Positions 33,815 to 43,288 are shown, counted from the first letter of the stretch. The stretch: 64,000 nt of DNA from CAJCJE01 sp036494465 (GCA_036494465.1 DASXOJ010000271.1:12803-76802), one strand, 5' to 3'. Program-made: numbers and translations. The notes: generated from the sequence alone by a model not told the origin.

Positions 33815-34558
33815 ATGACGTTTTCGCCCACGTCGATCCCGATCGACCGGAACAGCCCCGTTCCGCTCTACTACCAGGTGGCGCAGGTTCTGGAAAAAGC
33901 GATCGAATCGGGCGAGCTCGCCGCCGGCGTGCGCCTGGACAACGAGATCGCGCTCGCCGAAGGACTCGGCCTGTCCCGGCCGACCATGCGCCGAGCGATC
34001 CAGTACCTCGTCGACAAGGGACTGCTGGTGCGCAAACGCGGCGTCGGCACCCAGGTCGTGCACCGCGCGGTCCGGCGCGGCATCCAGCTCACCAGCCTCT
34101 ACGAGGACCTCGCCAGCGAGGGCCGCGAACCAAGAACCGAGATCCTGCAACTGGAAACCGAGCGCGCCACCGACACCGTCGCCCGCCAGCTCGGCATCGC
34201 AGAAGGCGAACCGGTCATCCGCCTCGAACGCCTCCGCTACGCCGACGGCGAACCCCTCGCGCTGCTGCGCAACTACCTGCCCACCGGTCTGGTCACCGTG
34301 ACCACCGAACTCCTCCAGGAAGCCGGGCTCTACCAGTTGATGCGCGCGGCGGGCATCCGGCTGCACCTGGCATCGCAGGTGATCGGCGCGCGTAGCGCCA
34401 CCGCGGGCGAAGCCAGGATGCTCCAGGAGTCGCGCGGCGCGTCGCTGCTCACCATGTCGCGCACCGCCTACGACGAAACCGGTCGCGCCGTCGAATACGG
34501 CGACCACATCTACCGCGCCTCGGTCTACTCCTTCGAATTCGTGCTCGGCACCAACTGA
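33815..34558 (+). CDS. GntR/HutC-family repressor of inositol genes
   Basis: 247 residues. The N-terminal winged helix contains PLYYQVAQVLEKAIESGEL and LSRPTMRRAIQYLVDKGLL. The C-terminal UTRA domain runs from about residue 95 to the end (EGEPVIRLERLRYADGEPLAL). TACGGT lies 7 bases before the ATG, suggesting a leaderless mRNA. It is divergent from the iol operon and 20 bp upstream of iolG, so its effector is probably an inositol intermediate (inference). Confidence 0.9.
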   Translation: MTFSPTSIPIDRNSPVPLYYQVAQVLEKAIESGELAAGVRLDNEIALAEGLGLSRPTMRRAIQYLVDKGLLVRKRGVGTQVVHRAVRRGIQLTSLYEDLASEGREPRTEILQLETERATDTVARQLGIAEGEPVIRLERLRYADGEPLALLRNYLPTGLVTVTTELLQEAGLYQLMRAAGIRLHLASQVIGARSATAGEARMLQESRGASLLTMSRTAYDETGRAVEYGDHIYRASVYSFEFVLGTN

Positions 34559-34578
34559 CCTCACCGGAAGGAAGCGCA

Positions 34579-35574
34579 ATGCGGATTGGACTGGCCGGCA
34601 CCGGACGGATCGGGGCCTTCCATGCCGACACCCTGAACCGGCTGGACGCCGTCGACTCCGTGGTGATCGCGGACATCGACACGGCCCGCGCCGAAGCGAC
34701 AGCGGGCAAGCTCGGCGTCGAATTCGTGCCCGGCATCGACGCCCTGTTCACGTCCGGCCTCGACGGCGTCGTCATCGCCGCCGCCACCGGGGCGCACCAG
34801 GAACTCATCGGACGCGGTGTGGCGTCAGGACTTCCGGTGTTCTGCGAAAAGCCGGTCGCGCCCGACATCCCGGGCACCGTCGCCGTCCTCGACACGATCG
34901 GCGAGTCGTCGGTCCAGATCGGCTTCCAGCGCCGCTTCGACGCCGGTTACGCTTCGGCGCGCTCGGATCTGGCGTCCGGCAAACTCGGCTGGCTGCACAC
35001 CATCCGCGCCAACACCTTCGACCCCGCGCCGCCGCCGGCCGAGTACATCAAGACCTCCGGCGGGTTCTTCCGCGACTGCAGCGTGCACGACTTCGACATC
35101 CTGCGCTGGGTCACCGGCCGCGAGGTCGCCGAGGTGTACGCGATCGGCAGCAACCGGGGCGCCGAGTTCTTCCGCGAAGCCGACGACGTCGACACGATGG
35201 GCGCGGTGCTCACCCTCGACGACGACAGCATCGCGCTGGTGTCCGGAACCCGGTACAACGCGGCAGGCTACGACGTGCGGATGGAACTGCTCGGGTCGGC
35301 CGACAGCGTCTCGGTCGGGTTGGACCAGCAGTTGCCGCTGCGCTCCGCCGAAGCCGGGATCGGCTGGCCGACCGGTCCCGCGCACCCGACCTTCATCGAA
35401 CGCTTCCGGGCCGCCTACGAAACCGAACTGCGCGCGTTCACCCAGCTCGTAGCGGGAGAGATCGCCAGCCCGTGCACGGTCCGCGACGCGCTCGAAGCCT
35501 TCTACGTAGCGGAGGCCTGCGAACTGTCCCGCCGCGAACACCGCCCGGTCCGCGTCGCCGAGGTACGCCGCTAA
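34579..35574 (+). CDS. iolG: Inositol 2-dehydrogenase
   Basis: 331 residues, Gfo/Idh/MocA family. NAD motif GLAGTGRIGAFHA at 4-16, VFCEKPVAPD for the EKP motif, and DCSVHDFDILRW with the catalytic Asp/His are present. It oxidises myo-inositol to 2-keto-myo-inositol. The gene follows the GntR gene with GGAAGGAAG as ribosome site. Its stop overlaps the 3' end of the convergent IclR gene by four bases. Confidence 0.9.
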   Translation: MRIGLAGTGRIGAFHADTLNRLDAVDSVVIADIDTARAEATAGKLGVEFVPGIDALFTSGLDGVVIAAATGAHQELIGRGVASGLPVFCEKPVAPDIPGTVAVLDTIGESSVQIGFQRRFDAGYASARSDLASGKLGWLHTIRANTFDPAPPPAEYIKTSGGFFRDCSVHDFDILRWVTGREVAEVYAIGSNRGAEFFREADDVDTMGAVLTLDDDSIALVSGTRYNAAGYDVRMELLGSADSVSVGLDQQLPLRSAEAGIGWPTGPAHPTFIERFRAAYETELRAFTQLVAGEIASPCTVRDALEAFYVAEACELSRREHRPVRVAEVRR

Positions 35575-36353
35575 CCCGCCAGTTCGCCCGCCAGTTTCGC
35601 GGCGGCGTCCCGCAACAGCGGCACGACCGTGTCCAACGAGATCAGCGACATCCGCGTCTGCGGGCCACTGATCGAGATCGCGGCGGACGATTTCGGCACC
35701 GCGACCGCGATGCAGTGCACGCCGAGTTCCTGCTCGCCGTCGTCGACCGCGTAACCCTGGTCCCGGACCGTGGTCAGTTCGGCGCGGAACGTGGCCAGGT
35801 CGGTGATGGTGCGCTCGGTCTTCGCGGGCATGCCGGCCCTGGACAGCAACTGGTCCACCTGCTCGACCGGCCACTCCGCGAGCATCGCCTTGCCGACCGC
35901 GGTGCAGTGCACGTCGACCTGGCGGCCGACCTCGGTGAACATCCGCATCGCGTGCGGCGAGGGCACCTGCGAAACGTAGACGACCTTGGCACCGTCCAAA
36001 ATGGCCATATTGGACGTCTCGCCGACCGCCTCGGTGATCGAGGCGAGATAGGGTCGGGCCCACGCGCCCAGCGACCGTCCTGCGGTCTCGCCGAGCCGGA
36101 TCAGTTTCGGGCCGAGGCTGTAGCGGCGCGACGGCTGCTGCCGCACGTAGCCGCCCGTGAGCAAGGTGCGCATGATCCGGTGGATCGTCGGCAGCGGCAA
36201 GCCCGATGACTCCGCGAGCTGCGACAACGCCACTTCGCCCCCGGCGTCCGCGAGCAGCTCCAGCAGTTCGAAGGTGCGCTCGACGGACTGCACGCCACCG
36301 CCGGAGCGCCCCGCTGGGGTTGCCGGTGGCTGATTTTGGAAGTTAACCTCCAC
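35571..36353 (-). CDS. IclR-family regulator, probably AllR-like
   Basis: 260 residues. The winged helix (about 18-80) contains SVERTFELLELLADAGG and SGLPLPTIHRIMRTLL. The IclR effector domain follows, ending with IAVAVPKSSAAISISGPQ. It is divergent from malate synthase and close to urate, allantoin and glyoxylate genes, matching AllR-type control with glyoxylate as effector (inference). GTG 36353 is chosen; TACTTT lies 8 bases upstream, so the mRNA may be leaderless. An IclR-like box overlaps its first codons. Confidence 0.88.
   Translation of the reverse strand: MEVNFQNQPPATPAGRSGGGVQSVERTFELLELLADAGGEVALSQLAESSGLPLPTIHRIMRTLLTGGYVRQQPSRRYSLGPKLIRLGETAGRSLGAWARPYLASITEAVGETSNMAILDGAKVVYVSQVPSPHAMRMFTEVGRQVDVHCTAVGKAMLAEWPVEQVDQLLSRAGMPAKTERTITDLATFRAELTTVRDQGYAVDDGEQELGVHCIAVAVPKSSAAISISGPQTRMSLISLDTVVPLLRDAAAKLAGELAG
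36337..36352. promoter_or_regulatory. IclR/AllR-like box in the iclR-aceB divergent region
   Basis: TGGAAGTTAACCTCCA is a 16-bp palindrome with one mismatch, close to the E. coli IclR consensus TGGAAATNATTTCCA. Its core GGAA-N6-CTCC matches two further sites at 43275-43288 and 43383-43396. Confidence 0.65.
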
Positions 36354-36390
36354 GATAAGGAAAAGTACCGGATAACGGGGTGGATGCCAC

Positions 36391-37968
36391 ATGTCCCAGG
36401 TCACCGTGCACGGCAACCAGGTGGAACGCGGCGAGGAAATCCTCACGCCCGCCGCCGTGGAGTTCCTCGGCGACCTGCACCGCCGCTTCGCCGCTCGACG
36501 CAACGAGCTGCTCGCCGCGCGCGTGACGCGCCGCCAGCGCATCGCCGAGACCGGCAGGCTTGACTTCCTGCCGGAGACCCGCGAGGTCCGCGAAGCCGAC
36601 TGGCAGGTCGCGCAAGCACCCGCCGACCTGCGTGATCGTCGCGTCGAGATCACCGGGCCGACCGAGCGCAAGATGGCGATCAACGCGCTCAACTCCGGCG
36701 CCAACGTCTGGCTCGCCGACCTGGAGGACGCCAACACGCCGCACTGGCACAACGTCGTCTCCGGCCAGGTCAACCTGTTCGACGCGGTGCGCGGCCAGCT
36801 CTCCTTCACCTCGCCGGAAGGCAAGCACTACGCGGTCCGCGCGGACGCGAAGCCCGCGGTGCTGCTGCCGCGTCCGCGCGGCTGGCACCTCAACGAACGG
36901 CACCTCCAGGTCGACGGCGAACCGATGGTCGGCGCCCTGGTCGACGTCGGGCTCTACGCGTTCCACAACGCAGGCGAACTGCTCGCGCGCGGCAGCGGCC
37001 CCTACTTCTACCTGCCCAAAATGGAGAGCCATCTGGAAGCGCGGCTCTGGAACGACGTCTTCACCGTCACGCAGCAGGCTCTGGACATACCAGTAGGCAC
37101 AATTCGTGCCACTGTTCTGATCGAGACGATTCCGGCCGCGTTCGAGATGCAGGAGATCCTCTACGAACTCCGCGAGCACATCTCCGGCCTGAACGCCGGC
37201 CGCTGGGACTACCTGTTCAGCGTGATCAAGAAGTTCCGTGACGCGGGCGAGAAATTCATCCTGCCGGACCGCAACACGGTCGGCATGACCGCGCCGTTCA
37301 TGCGCGCCTACACCGAACTGCTGGTCAGCACCTGTCACCAGCGCGGCGCGTTCGCCATGGGCGGCATGGCCGCGTTCATCCCGAACCGGCGCGACCCCGA
37401 GGTCACCGAGCAGGCGCTGGCCAAGGTGCGCGCGGACAAGCAGCGCGAAGCGGGCGACGGCTTCGACGGATCCTGGGTCGCCCACCCGGACCTGGTCCCG
37501 GTCTGCCGCGAGGTCTTCGACAACGTCCTCGGCGAGGACCCCAACCAGCTGGCCAAACTCCGCACCGACGTGCACGTCACCGCCGACCAGCTGCTGGACA
37601 TCGCCAGCACGCCCGGCGACGCGACCGAAGCGGGCGTACGGAGCGCCGTCGATGTCGGCGTCCGCTACCTGGTGTCCTGGCTGAACGGCAACGGCGCGGC
37701 TGCCATCCACAACCTGATGGAGGACGCCGCGACCGCGGAGATCAGCCGCTCGCAGCTGTGGCAGTGGGTGCACAACGGCGTCACCCTCACCAACGGCGAC
37801 CAGGTCACCGCCGACCTGGTCCGCGCCACCCTCGCCGACATCAGGGCGACGCTGGCAGCGGAGCACGCGAACCGGCTCGACGAAGCCTGCGAGCTGTTCG
37901 AATCGGTCGCGCTGGGCGAGGACTTCGTCGATTTCCTCACCCTGCCCGCCTACGAACTGATCGACTGA
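36391..37968 (+). CDS. aceB: Malate synthase A
   Basis: 525 residues, the usual size for malate synthase A. NVWLADLEDANTPHWHNVV, LPRPRGWHLNERH and KMESHLEARLWNDVF contain the family's acidic metal and acetyl-CoA site residues. It condenses glyoxylate with acetyl-CoA, taking glyoxylate from purine breakdown into the TCA cycle. No isocitrate lyase gene lies alongside. It is co-transcribed with the DUF6986 gene, which begins one base after its stop. Confidence 0.95.
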   Translation: MSQVTVHGNQVERGEEILTPAAVEFLGDLHRRFAARRNELLAARVTRRQRIAETGRLDFLPETREVREADWQVAQAPADLRDRRVEITGPTERKMAINALNSGANVWLADLEDANTPHWHNVVSGQVNLFDAVRGQLSFTSPEGKHYAVRADAKPAVLLPRPRGWHLNERHLQVDGEPMVGALVDVGLYAFHNAGELLARGSGPYFYLPKMESHLEARLWNDVFTVTQQALDIPVGTIRATVLIETIPAAFEMQEILYELREHISGLNAGRWDYLFSVIKKFRDAGEKFILPDRNTVGMTAPFMRAYTELLVSTCHQRGAFAMGGMAAFIPNRRDPEVTEQALAKVRADKQREAGDGFDGSWVAHPDLVPVCREVFDNVLGEDPNQLAKLRTDVHVTADQLLDIASTPGDATEAGVRSAVDVGVRYLVSWLNGNGAAAIHNLMEDAATAEISRSQLWQWVHNGVTLTNGDQVTADLVRATLADIRATLAAEHANRLDEACELFESVALGEDFVDFLTLPAYELID

Positions 37969-37969
37969 C

Positions 37970-39109
37970 GTGCTCACTCCCGGCGAGATCGATGGCTTCG
38001 TCACCCGACTGTCCGCAGTGGACGAAGAACGAGCGCGTCGTTATCCGGGCGATCGGCTGACCAACCAGCCCGTGCACACCTGCTACGTGCCCGCGCACCA
38101 GGTCCGCCAGGACGTCGTCGAGCACTGGGGCGCCACCGCACTGGCGACGTTGCGCGCCAACCCGCTCGACATCGGTGGCGCGATCCAGGAGCGGGTGGAA
38201 CGCAAGCTCGCCACCCAGCCCGTCGAAGACCTGCGTATCGATTTCGAGGACGGCTACGGCACCCGCGACGACGACACCGAGGACGCCGACGCGATCCGCG
38301 CCGCCCGCGCCCTCCCCGACACGCCGTACGTCGGCCTGCGCGTCAAATCGTTCGACACGGCAGCCCTGCGCCGCCGCTGCATCCGTACCCTCGACCTGTT
38401 CCTGAACACGCTCGGCCGCATCCCGCCCGGCCTGCTGATCACCTTCCCCAAGGTCACCGACGTGCGCCAGGTCGAGGTCTTCGTCAGCCTCCTCGAACGC
38501 CTCGAGGATCGACCCGGCACGCTGGCCTTCGAGATCCAGGTGGAAACCCCGCAGACCATTGTGGACAGCAACGGCCTGCTCGCCTTGCCCGGTTTCATCG
38601 CGGCGGGTCAGGGGCGGGTGCGCGGCCTGCACTTCGGCACGTACGACTACACGGCCGGGCTCGGTCTGCCCAGCGCCAGCCAGCACCTCGCGCACGACGC
38701 CTGCGACTTCGCCCGGCACATCATGCAGGTCAGCGCGGCCGGTACCGGGGTGTGGTGCTCGGACGGCTCGACCAACGTCCTCCCGGTCGGCGACGCCATC
38801 CGGCACGGCTGGCAGACGCACGCGACGCTGGTCCGCCGCTCCCTCGACCACGGCTTCTACCAGGGCTGGGACCTGCATCCCAACCAGCTCGTCACCCGCT
38901 ACGCGACCGTCTACGACTTCTACCGCACCGGCCTGCCCGCCGTGAGCGCCCGCCTGACCGACTACCTGGGGCACCGCTCCGGCAGCGTCGCCGACGAACC
39001 CGCGACCGCGCGGATGCTCGCCGCGTTCCTGCTCCGCGCGCTGCGCTGCGGCGCGGTCGACGCGGACGAACTACCGGTCGGCCAGGACCGGCTCGGGGCG
39101 CTGCTCTGA
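37970..39109 (+). CDS. DUF6986 protein, aldolase/citrate-lyase-like
   Basis: 379 residues. EDLRIDFEDGYGTRDDD resembles the metal-binding acidic motif of the HpcH/citrate lyase beta superfamily, and GLHFGTYDYTAGLGL also fits that barrel. Related genes accompany malate synthase in actinomycete glyoxylate loci. The reaction is unknown. The GTG at 37970 starts one base after aceB. The last 39 bases overlap the 3' end of the convergent PAP2 gene. Confidence 0.75.
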   Translation: MLTPGEIDGFVTRLSAVDEERARRYPGDRLTNQPVHTCYVPAHQVRQDVVEHWGATALATLRANPLDIGGAIQERVERKLATQPVEDLRIDFEDGYGTRDDDTEDADAIRAARALPDTPYVGLRVKSFDTAALRRRCIRTLDLFLNTLGRIPPGLLITFPKVTDVRQVEVFVSLLERLEDRPGTLAFEIQVETPQTIVDSNGLLALPGFIAAGQGRVRGLHFGTYDYTAGLGLPSASQHLAHDACDFARHIMQVSAAGTGVWCSDGSTNVLPVGDAIRHGWQTHATLVRRSLDHGFYQGWDLHPNQLVTRYATVYDFYRTGLPAVSARLTDYLGHRSGSVADEPATARMLAAFLLRALRCGAVDADELPVGQDRLGALL

Positions 39110-39997
39110 GGGCGTCGAACCCAGCGACACGCGGCGCAGCAAACCCAGGTACACCAACGCGGTCAGGCCGCTGAGCCCGGAGGCCACCGACTGCGCGACC
39201 AGGTACGCCATCCAGTCGTAGTCGCTGGTGCCCACCTGGTTCTGCGGCAGACCGGCGAACCCCAGGAACAGACCGAGCACCAACGTGCCGACCGCCGCGA
39301 TCGCGACCGGCAGCACGACGAAGATCAACCGGGGGCTGAACCGCCGTCGCGGCACCCGCGTCACCCCGGACCGGTGCGCGATGAACGCCATGGCCAGGCA
39401 GCCGACCAGCAACGCGACCATGTCGCCGCCGATGGTGTCGCTGAGGCGGTGCCACTGCGCGGTCACCGTCTCCTCGCCGATGCCGACCGCGTAGAACACG
39501 CTGACGAACAACGCGAACCCGCGCCACCGGTAGGGCACCACGATCAACAGTCCGAAAAGGACGGACATGGCGATCGTGGTGTGCCCACTGGGAAAACTGT
39601 TGTGCGCGATGCGCGGATCGTGCGCGATCAGCTCGGGCCGGGGGAGCAGGTAGCGCTTGAGCACCTCGGTGACGCCCAGCGCGACCGCGACCACGCCCAC
39701 CCCGGCGATCGCCAGGTCGATCCGGCGCCGCAGCAGCCCGATGACGAACACGATCGCCACGGCGACGGCCAATGAGTAGACACTGATCCGGGCCAGACTG
39801 GCCAGCGCGTCGGCGCGGTCGGCGGGGTCGGCCTGCTCGGCCCCGGCCAGCGCCGCGTTCTCGAATCTCTGGCCGCCCGGGGTAAGCACGAAGCCCACGT
39901 AGGCGGCGACCAGCGTGAGCACGGCGACGATCGCGGTGATCAGCATTCGCCGGGTCAGGATGCCTTGGGCGAGAACGCGGGTGTCCTGGTCAAGCAC
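39071..39997 (-). CDS. PAP2-superfamily membrane phosphatase
   Basis: 308 residues with about six to eight membrane helices. The three phosphatase motifs are visible: KRYLLPRP, NSFPSGHT and AQWHRLSDTIGGD. The substrate is probably a lipid phosphate or pyrophosphate. The GTG at 39997 has TAGCAT six bases upstream, compatible with a leaderless mRNA, and lies 9 bases after the permease stop. A role in purine use is not implied by its sequence. Confidence 0.85.
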   Translation of the reverse strand: MLDQDTRVLAQGILTRRMLITAIVAVLTLVAAYVGFVLTPGGQRFENAALAGAEQADPADRADALASLARISVYSLAVAVAIVFVIGLLRRRIDLAIAGVGVVAVALGVTEVLKRYLLPRPELIAHDPRIAHNSFPSGHTTIAMSVLFGLLIVVPYRWRGFALFVSVFYAVGIGEETVTAQWHRLSDTIGGDMVALLVGCLAMAFIAHRSGVTRVPRRRFSPRLIFVVLPVAIAAVGTLVLGLFLGFAGLPQNQVGTSDYDWMAYLVAQSVASGLSGLTALVYLGLLRRVSLGSTPSEQRPEPVLADR

Positions 39998-40006
39998 GCG
40001 GCGATG

Positions 40007-41365
40007 CTAACCGAGGTCGGGCTTGTCCGCCGGTCGGCGCCCTCCGGTGTGGTTGAACAACAGGTTGAGCCCGAACGCGACGATCACCGCACTGGTGATC
40101 GCGCTGCCCGCGATGATCTGCACCCAGGTCGGCAGGTGCTGGTAGATGCTCGGCGCGACCACCGGCAGCATGCCGATGCCGACCGAGATCGCCACGATCA
40201 GCAGGTTGTTGTTGCCGCTGAACTCGACCTTGCGCAACGTGTTGATGCCGATCGTGGTCACCATCGCGAACATCACCAGCCCGGCCGCGCCGATCACCGG
40301 TGACGGCAGCGACGCCACCACCGCGCCCAGTTTCGGGATCAGGCCGAGCACCACCAGCACGCCGCCGGTCACCGCGGTCACGTACCTGCTGCGCACCCGG
40401 GTCATCTGCACCAGGCCGACGTTCTGACCGAACAGCGTGTCCATGAAGCTGTTCATCAGGCCACCGAGCACGCTGGACACACCCTCGGTCGCGAGGCCGC
40501 GCGCAAAGTCCATTGTGGACAGCTGCTTGCCGGTCATCTCGGACACCGCGATCATGCTCGCGGTCGACTCGGTGAACGTCACCAGCATCACCACACACAT
40601 CGAAATGACCGCCGCGATCGGGAACTGCGGTGCGCCGAAGTGCAGGGGAGCGGTGATGCCGAAGACGTGCGCGCCGCCGACCGAGGAGAAGTCGGTGAGC
40701 CCCATCGGAATCGCGACCAGGGTCCCCACGATCAGTCCGAGCAGGACCGCGATCTGGGCGAGAAAGCCCCGGTTGAACCGGTTGACCACCACGATGAGCG
40801 CGACGATGCCCAGCGCCAGCGCGAGATGACTGGGCGTCGCGTAGTCCTTCGCGCCCGGATCCTGCCCCGCGATCAACCCGGCCGCGACGCCGATCAGCGA
40901 CAACCCGATGACCACGATGACAACGCCGCTGACCAGCGGTGGAAAGAACCGGATCGCCCGCGCGAACGGGACCGCCACCAGCAGGCCGAACACGCCCGCC
41001 GCGATCATCGACCCGTAGACGGCGGGCAGCCCGTACTGCTTGGCGATCAGGATCATCGGCGTCAGCGCGGTGAACGTCGCCCCGGCCACCACCGGCAGCC
41101 GGACACCGAGCAGTTTGCCGATACCGAGCGACTGGATCAGCGTGATCACACCGGCGACCAGCAGATCCGCGTCGATCAGCAGACCGACGGTCGACGTGCT
41201 CAGCCCCGCCGCCGCGCCGAACACCAGCGGCACGGTCACGCACCCGGTGTACATGGCCAGCACGTGCTGCACGCCGAGCAGCAGCAGTCGCCCCGGCGGC
41301 ACCCGCTCGTCGACCGAACCCGTGCCGGCCGCGCCCCCACTGGCGGGCGCTGTCGTCCTGGTCAT
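40007..41365 (-). CDS. NCS2-family urate/xanthine permease
   Basis: 452 residues with 12-14 membrane helices. GVQHVLAMYTGCVTVPLVFG at the start, VTFTESTASMIAVSEMTGKQL with the conserved Glu of the NCS2 motif, and NSFMDTLFGQNVGLVQMTRVRSRYV match the uric acid/xanthine branch (PucJ/PucK, UacT). It lies downstream of uraD-uraH-uox on the same strand, so urate uptake is the likely role. Confidence 0.9.
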   Translation of the reverse strand: MTRTTAPASGGAAGTGSVDERVPPGRLLLLGVQHVLAMYTGCVTVPLVFGAAAGLSTSTVGLLIDADLLVAGVITLIQSLGIGKLLGVRLPVVAGATFTALTPMILIAKQYGLPAVYGSMIAAGVFGLLVAVPFARAIRFFPPLVSGVVIVVIGLSLIGVAAGLIAGQDPGAKDYATPSHLALALGIVALIVVVNRFNRGFLAQIAVLLGLIVGTLVAIPMGLTDFSSVGGAHVFGITAPLHFGAPQFPIAAVISMCVVMLVTFTESTASMIAVSEMTGKQLSTMDFARGLATEGVSSVLGGLMNSFMDTLFGQNVGLVQMTRVRSRYVTAVTGGVLVVLGLIPKLGAVVASLPSPVIGAAGLVMFAMVTTIGINTLRKVEFSGNNNLLIVAISVGIGMLPVVAPSIYQHLPTWVQIIAGSAITSAVIVAFGLNLLFNHTGGRRPADKPDLG

Positions 41366-41463
41366 CGGCTACTCCCCGGCTTCGTCCGTCCCGACCGGAA
41401 CGGTACGACATGGTGATTGCCGCGATGTTTCCATCGCGGCCGTCACCGCGCCGTCACCTCCAC

Positions 41464-42354
41464 TCAGAACGCGGACAGGGTGTGCCAGGCCAGGCCCTCC
41501 TCCGGCGCGTCGTCGCGGAGCACGGTGCCCTCGATCAGACCGTACGGCCGGTCCGCCGCGAAGAAGACCTCGTTCTCGTTCGCCAGTTCGAACGCCGAGA
41601 GGTCGACGGTGAAGTGGTGCTTGTTCGGCAGCGACAGCCGCACCTCGGCGATGTCCGGATGCGTTTCCAGCACCGCCTCGCCCATCGCGTAGAGGGTCTG
41701 TTGCAGGGCAAGACTGTGCTTGTTCGCGAACGCCGCGAGCAGCGTGGCGCGCACCGAATCGAAGCTCTTGGCCCAGTCCACGTCCAGGTGCGCGAAGCGC
41801 CAGCGCGCGGTCACCGCGGTCGCCAGAACGCGGTCGGTCGTTTCCGGCAGCGTCGTGTAGCGATCCTTCGGGTAGCCGTGGAACTCCGAACCGGTCGACT
41901 TGAGCACGATCAGATCGCGCAGCCCGGACACCACCCACGCCTGGTCGTCCTGCACAGTCACCGCGGTCGTGCGCTTCTCGTCCGAGGTACGGAAGAACGA
42001 GTGCGGGTGCGGCTGGCCGTCGACCGGGATCCGGGTCCACCCGTAGGAGTCGACGAGCACGCGCGCCCCGGTGATGTAGTCGAACGAGCCGACGAAGTGC
42101 CTGCCCAGCCGCAGCGCGAAGTCCTCGATCTCGCCGACCGGCGCCTGTTTGGCGAAGGCGAACACCGTGTTCTTCTGGGTATCGGTCGGGACGACGTGGC
42201 TGTTGTCGCCGACCAGGTGCGACGCGGCGAGGTCGCCGCGCAGCGCGATGCTCACGTTGAGGTCGGTCAGGTGGTGGGTGTCGCCGTCCCTGCGGACGGT
42301 GACGAGTCGGGTTTCCGCCTTGCCGTACTGGTTGGCGCCGAGCGTGATGGCCAT
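41464..42354 (-). CDS. uox: Urate oxidase (uricase)
   Basis: 296 residues. NTVFAFAKQAPVGEIEDFALRLG, then TGSEFHGYPKDRYTTL and SLPNKHHFTVDLSAF hold the conserved Thr, Arg, Gln and Asn/His region of the cofactor-free oxidase. It converts urate to 5-hydroxyisourate. The last gene of uraD-uraH-uox, it starts 6 bp after the uraH stop. It reads toward the permease gene. Confidence 0.96.
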   Translation of the reverse strand: MAITLGANQYGKAETRLVTVRRDGDTHHLTDLNVSIALRGDLAASHLVGDNSHVVPTDTQKNTVFAFAKQAPVGEIEDFALRLGRHFVGSFDYITGARVLVDSYGWTRIPVDGQPHPHSFFRTSDEKRTTAVTVQDDQAWVVSGLRDLIVLKSTGSEFHGYPKDRYTTLPETTDRVLATAVTARWRFAHLDVDWAKSFDSVRATLLAAFANKHSLALQQTLYAMGEAVLETHPDIAEVRLSLPNKHHFTVDLSAFELANENEVFFAADRPYGLIEGTVLRDDAPEEGLAWHTLSAF

Positions 42355-42360
42355 CGGAGA

Positions 42361-42699
42361 TCAGCTTCCTCGATAGGTCGACACGGAGAAGGGGGACAAC
42401 AGAATCGGGACGTGGTAATGACTTTCCGGTTCGGTGACCGAAAAAGTGATGGTGACTTCGGGAAAGAAGGTCGCTCGCCCGTCAGTGGCGAAATAGCCGC
42501 CGGTGTCGAAGGTGAACCGGTAGGTGCCCGACGGGACGTGCGCCGGTCCGATCTCGCGGATCCGGCCATCGGCGTCGGTGCTGCCCTCGCCCAGCACCGT
42601 CCAGCCGTCGGAGCCGGCCTGTTCGAGCCGGACGGAGACCCCGGCTGCCGGCCGGCCGAGCGCGGTGTCCAGGACGTGGGTGGTGATCGCGCTGGTCAC
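42361..42699 (-). CDS. uraH: 5-hydroxyisourate hydrolase
   Basis: 112 residues of the transthyretin-like fold. ITTHVLDTALGRPAAGV is the N-terminal signature with its His, ESHYHVPILLSPFSVSTYRGS is the C-terminal one ending in the diagnostic YRGS. The GTG at 42699 has GGAGG four bases upstream. It acts between urate oxidase and OHCU decarboxylase, giving stereospecific allantoin. Confidence 0.95.
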   Translation of the reverse strand: MTSAITTHVLDTALGRPAAGVSVRLEQAGSDGWTVLGEGSTDADGRIREIGPAHVPSGTYRFTFDTGGYFATDGRATFFPEVTITFSVTEPESHYHVPILLSPFSVSTYRGS

Positions 42700-42736
42700 A
42701 TTTCCTCCCAGACCGCTGGTTGTTGTCGCGACTACA

Positions 42737-43255
42737 TTATTCGTTCGCGACGACGCGCCGCAGCCGCAGCGCCGCGATCTTGCCGAGTTCGACGCGAACC
42801 ACGCCGAGTTCGGTGACCGGATCGTTGGCCAGTCGCGCGGTGAGATCGGCGAACATGTCCGCACTGCCGCGGCCGGTCGCGCACACCAGGTAGATGTGCC
42901 CGAACCGCTGTTCGTAGGCCACGTTCCCGGCCCGCAACCGTTCGGCGTCGCGATCATCCACACCGGACTGCTCAGACCGGGACCAGGCGGAGTTCGTCCG
43001 CTGGCCGATCTTGGGGTGGTCGGCGAGCGCCAGCTGCACCTCGTCGTCGGTCAGGCCGGTGGTCAGTTCGCTGGCCGCGTCGAGCAGTTCGGCGAACTCG
43101 GCATACGGTCGGCGCTCGACCAGGGCGTTCGCCCAGCGCGGCACGGCGACGCAGCGCAGCAGCAGCGGTCGCAGTTCGTCGGCCGGTAGTCCGTTGAACC
43201 GCCGCATGTCCAGCGAGTTCGTTGCCGCGGAGTCGTCGAGCACCGGCATACGCAC
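42737..43255 (-). CDS. uraD: OHCU decarboxylase
   Basis: 172 residues. LADHPKIGQR carries the catalytic His, and NVAYEQRFGHIYLVCATGR is the family's C-terminal signature. It decarboxylates 2-oxo-4-hydroxy-4-carboxy-5-ureidoimidazoline to S-allantoin. The GTG at 43255 (AAAGG four bases upstream) is chosen; the ATG at 43249 is equally possible. It is the first gene of the urate operon and is divergent from hyi. Confidence 0.93.
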   Translation of the reverse strand: MRMPVLDDSAATNSLDMRRFNGLPADELRPLLLRCVAVPRWANALVERRPYAEFAELLDAASELTTGLTDDEVQLALADHPKIGQRTNSAWSRSEQSGVDDRDAERLRAGNVAYEQRFGHIYLVCATGRGSADMFADLTARLANDPVTELGVVRVELGKIAALRLRRVVANE

Positions 43256-43274
43256 CTGACCTTTTCTACATCGC

Positions 43275-43288
43275 GGAAGTTTCCTTCC
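43275..43288. promoter_or_regulatory. AllR-like box upstream of uraD
   Basis: GGAA-GTTTCC-TTCC lies inside the perfect palindrome GCGGAAG-TTTC-CTTCCGC (43273-43290), 20 bp upstream of uraD. It has the same GGAA-N6-TTCC core as the site at 43383-43396. Confidence 0.6.
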
